Source of the DNA: [Eubacterium] siraeum
GTDB taxonomy: Bacteria; Bacillota; Clostridia; Oscillospirales; Ruminococcaceae
DNA length: 64,000 bases
Reading direction: 5' to 3'
Assembly (NCBI GenBank): GCA_025150425.1
Contig: CP102281.1
Location: 2,294,001-2,358,000 of the forward strand
Part shown: positions 62,992-64,000 of the stretch, in pieces
Position numbering within the stretch: the stretch's first letter is position 1
Layout of the letters: the number at the start of each line of letters is the position of its first letter
Translations under genes and position numbers: made by a program
Notes under the pieces: model-generated
What the model was told of the DNA's origin: nothing
Databases searched by the model: none
What the model saw: only the letters and a program-made list of their open reading frames with translations

Positions 62992-63210
62992 GAGATTTTT
63001 TAATAAAATTTGCACAAATTATTATTAATTTCTGTGTACGAATTTGTGCATTTGCATTTTTTAGAATTCGATACAACTTCTGTCATAATAATGATGCGGA
63101 TTTTCACGCATACTATTCACGAATCACGAAACTCACACAACTCACGCAACTCACGCAACGCTGTGCCGTTTTAAAACGGCAACCGATTTTACATTATGAA
63201 AGGAACAACA

Positions 63211-63495
63211 ATGGATAATAACGATTTAAAAAAGCAAAACAGGCTTATGAAAAAGCCCGTCCCCGAAACGCCTGAGGAACGCAGTGAAACGGAAGAAATA
63301 ATTCTTGATAATTTCTGCGGATGCTGTTCCTCATCGGACTGCACGGGGCTTATTCCTTCCGATCCGACAAGCAAAACGGCGGCCGATGAATACCGTAATG
63401 TTTATCCCTATGCCGTACCGGACAGTGACGGGGTACCGTATACCAAGAACAAGAAAAAGACTTACGGGAAAGAGGGTACACACGGCGGTGTGTAA
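63211..63495 (+). CDS. Small hydrophilic protein of unknown function
   Basis: A 94-residue soluble protein, Lys/Glu/Pro-rich, with a CGCCSSSDC cluster at its centre (about residues 35-43). No signal or membrane segment. The rest is likely disordered: the end is KNKKKTYGKEGTHGGV. The ATG at 63211 has AAAGGA six bases upstream; an in-frame ATG at 63196 precedes that site. A perfect 16-bp palindrome GCCGTTTTAAAACGGC (63165-63180) and three tandem 9-mers (ACTCACACA / ACTCACGCA) lie just upstream. I do not recognise the family. Confidence 0.6.
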   Translation: MDNNDLKKQNRLMKKPVPETPEERSETEEIILDNFCGCCSSSDCTGLIPSDPTSKTAADEYRNVYPYAVPDSDGVPYTKNKKKTYGKEGTHGGV

Positions 63496-63502
63496 ATATA
63501 AA

Positions 63503-63532
63503 AGGCTGTCGGCTTATGCGTGCCGACAGCCT
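63503..63532 (+). terminator. Intrinsic terminator of the 63211 gene
   Basis: AGGCTGTCGGC / GCCGACAGCCT perfect 11-bp stem, followed by a weak T-run (CGATTTAT). Repeat E starts directly after. Confidence 0.75.
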
Positions 63533-63535
63533 CGA

Positions 63536-64000
63536 TTTATAAAAAAGTCTTGTATTTGATATACTTCTATTATATCGTTCAGTTCTGACAATGATAGCAA
63601 GCTACCGATAGTTCTTTTTGTCGGGCAGCACTTCTCGGGTTCGCTATTCAAATCAATACAGTTGTCAATATTAACGAGGGAAAGAACCAAAGAGACTAGG
63701 GCAAGGGACTTGACAGCCCCTCTCCCTATCTCTTAGGTTCTCTCCCTCGTGGCTCCTTCTTTCCTTACTCACACCCCCACCCCGTCGGGGTGTTGGATAA
63801 ACTCGAATAACCACCCAAACATTGTATATCCTGTCAATACAGGGACGCTTAACGCTACACGTCCGCATATTAGTACATATATCTCAGGTTAGTGGCGTTT
63901 TTTTGAAGATTAATGTCAGTGCAGTTGCACTGATATACTCACGAAAATATTAATGCCTTGTCGGTACGGAAAATGTTTCCGGCGGTGTTGGCGATATATT
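63536..64000 (+). mobile_element. Dispersed structured repeat, copy E (cut by window edge)
   Basis: Left end TTTATAAAAAAGTC right after the terminator; core from GCTACCGATAG (63601) to the window end. Like copy B it lacks the inner hairpin arm (GGGCAAGGGACTTGACAGCCC), but it has the same left extension as A and D. The ACGAGGG / CCCTCGT stem, CACCCCG-TC-GGGGTG, GGACG / CGTCC and GTGGCGT plus seven T are intact. Confidence 0.8.

Overview
The window reads as the chromosome of a Gram-positive anaerobe of class Clostridia, most likely a Ruminococcus-like member of the Oscillospiraceae. This is inferred from gene content and control style: moderate-GC codon use, AGGAGG-type ribosome binding sites, TTGACA-17-TATAAT promoters, HrcA/CIRCE heat-shock control, a SAM-I riboswitch, a T-box leader, a feoAAB operon with a FeoB-associated Cys-rich protein, and plant-glycan enzymes (GH51 arabinofuranosidase, GH130 phosphorylase). 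No rRNA, tRNA, CRISPR array, phage or transposase gene was found. The exact species cannot be told from this window.

Layout. 1-3.7 kb: htpG (cut by the window edge) under CIRCE, an autoregulated-looking MarR gene with a TSUP permease, and a DUF2798 membrane protein. 3.9-11.5 kb: a 1114-residue acidic repeat protein, then an ABC exporter (FtsX-type permease with a long heptad-repeat domain, plus its ATPase). 11.6-13.6 kb: SAM riboswitch, metK, a GNAT acetyltransferase. 13.8-16 kb: HAD phosphatase-rimM-trmD on the minus strand. 16.2-18.9 kb: abfA with three small genes. 19.5-23.2 kb: prmA, a small membrane protein, recD2. 23.5-25.5 kb: an ammonium channel fused to a P-II domain, behind a leader with two terminator-like hairpins. 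26.5-31.1 kb: two unknown genes and a T-box-controlled cysE-cysS pair. 31.4-38.6 kb: pstSCAB-phoU-phoB-phoR. 38.6-41.3 kb: a TPM-like membrane protein, a small membrane protein, and a GH130 phosphorylase. 41.5-45.1 kb: feoA-feoA-feoB-feoB-associated protein. 45.2-53 kb: a sodium/solute symporter and a five-gene operon (sugar phosphotransferase, pyrB, proB, proA, membrane protein). 53.9-54.7 kb: a gene-poor array of hairpins and micro-ORFs. 54.7-58 kb: a C39-like protein, lipid kinase, CE4 deacetylase and membrane protein. 58-63 kb: hrcA-grpE-dnaK-dnaJ. 63.2 kb: a small Cys-containing protein.

The most unusual content lies between genes. Five copies (A-E) of a roughly 350-570 bp element sit in intergenic gaps, all in the same orientation. 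They have no conserved protein, but carry a long stem in which several base pairs differ between copies by compensatory double changes, and all end in an intrinsic-terminator-like GTGGCGT-T7. This is the pattern of a structured RNA. Their ends resemble those of a second, GC-rich repeat family (two copies), and three of the seven copies are flanked by 14-19 bp direct repeats. I therefore read both families as non-autonomous mobile elements sharing one unseen mobilising enzyme. Other leads are a GTTAG-N6-CTAAC operator array linking feo to a distant membrane-protein gene, a P-II fusion without the uridylylation tyrosine, a PyrB carrying only the zinc tail of PyrI, and a TrmD with a 120-residue extension.
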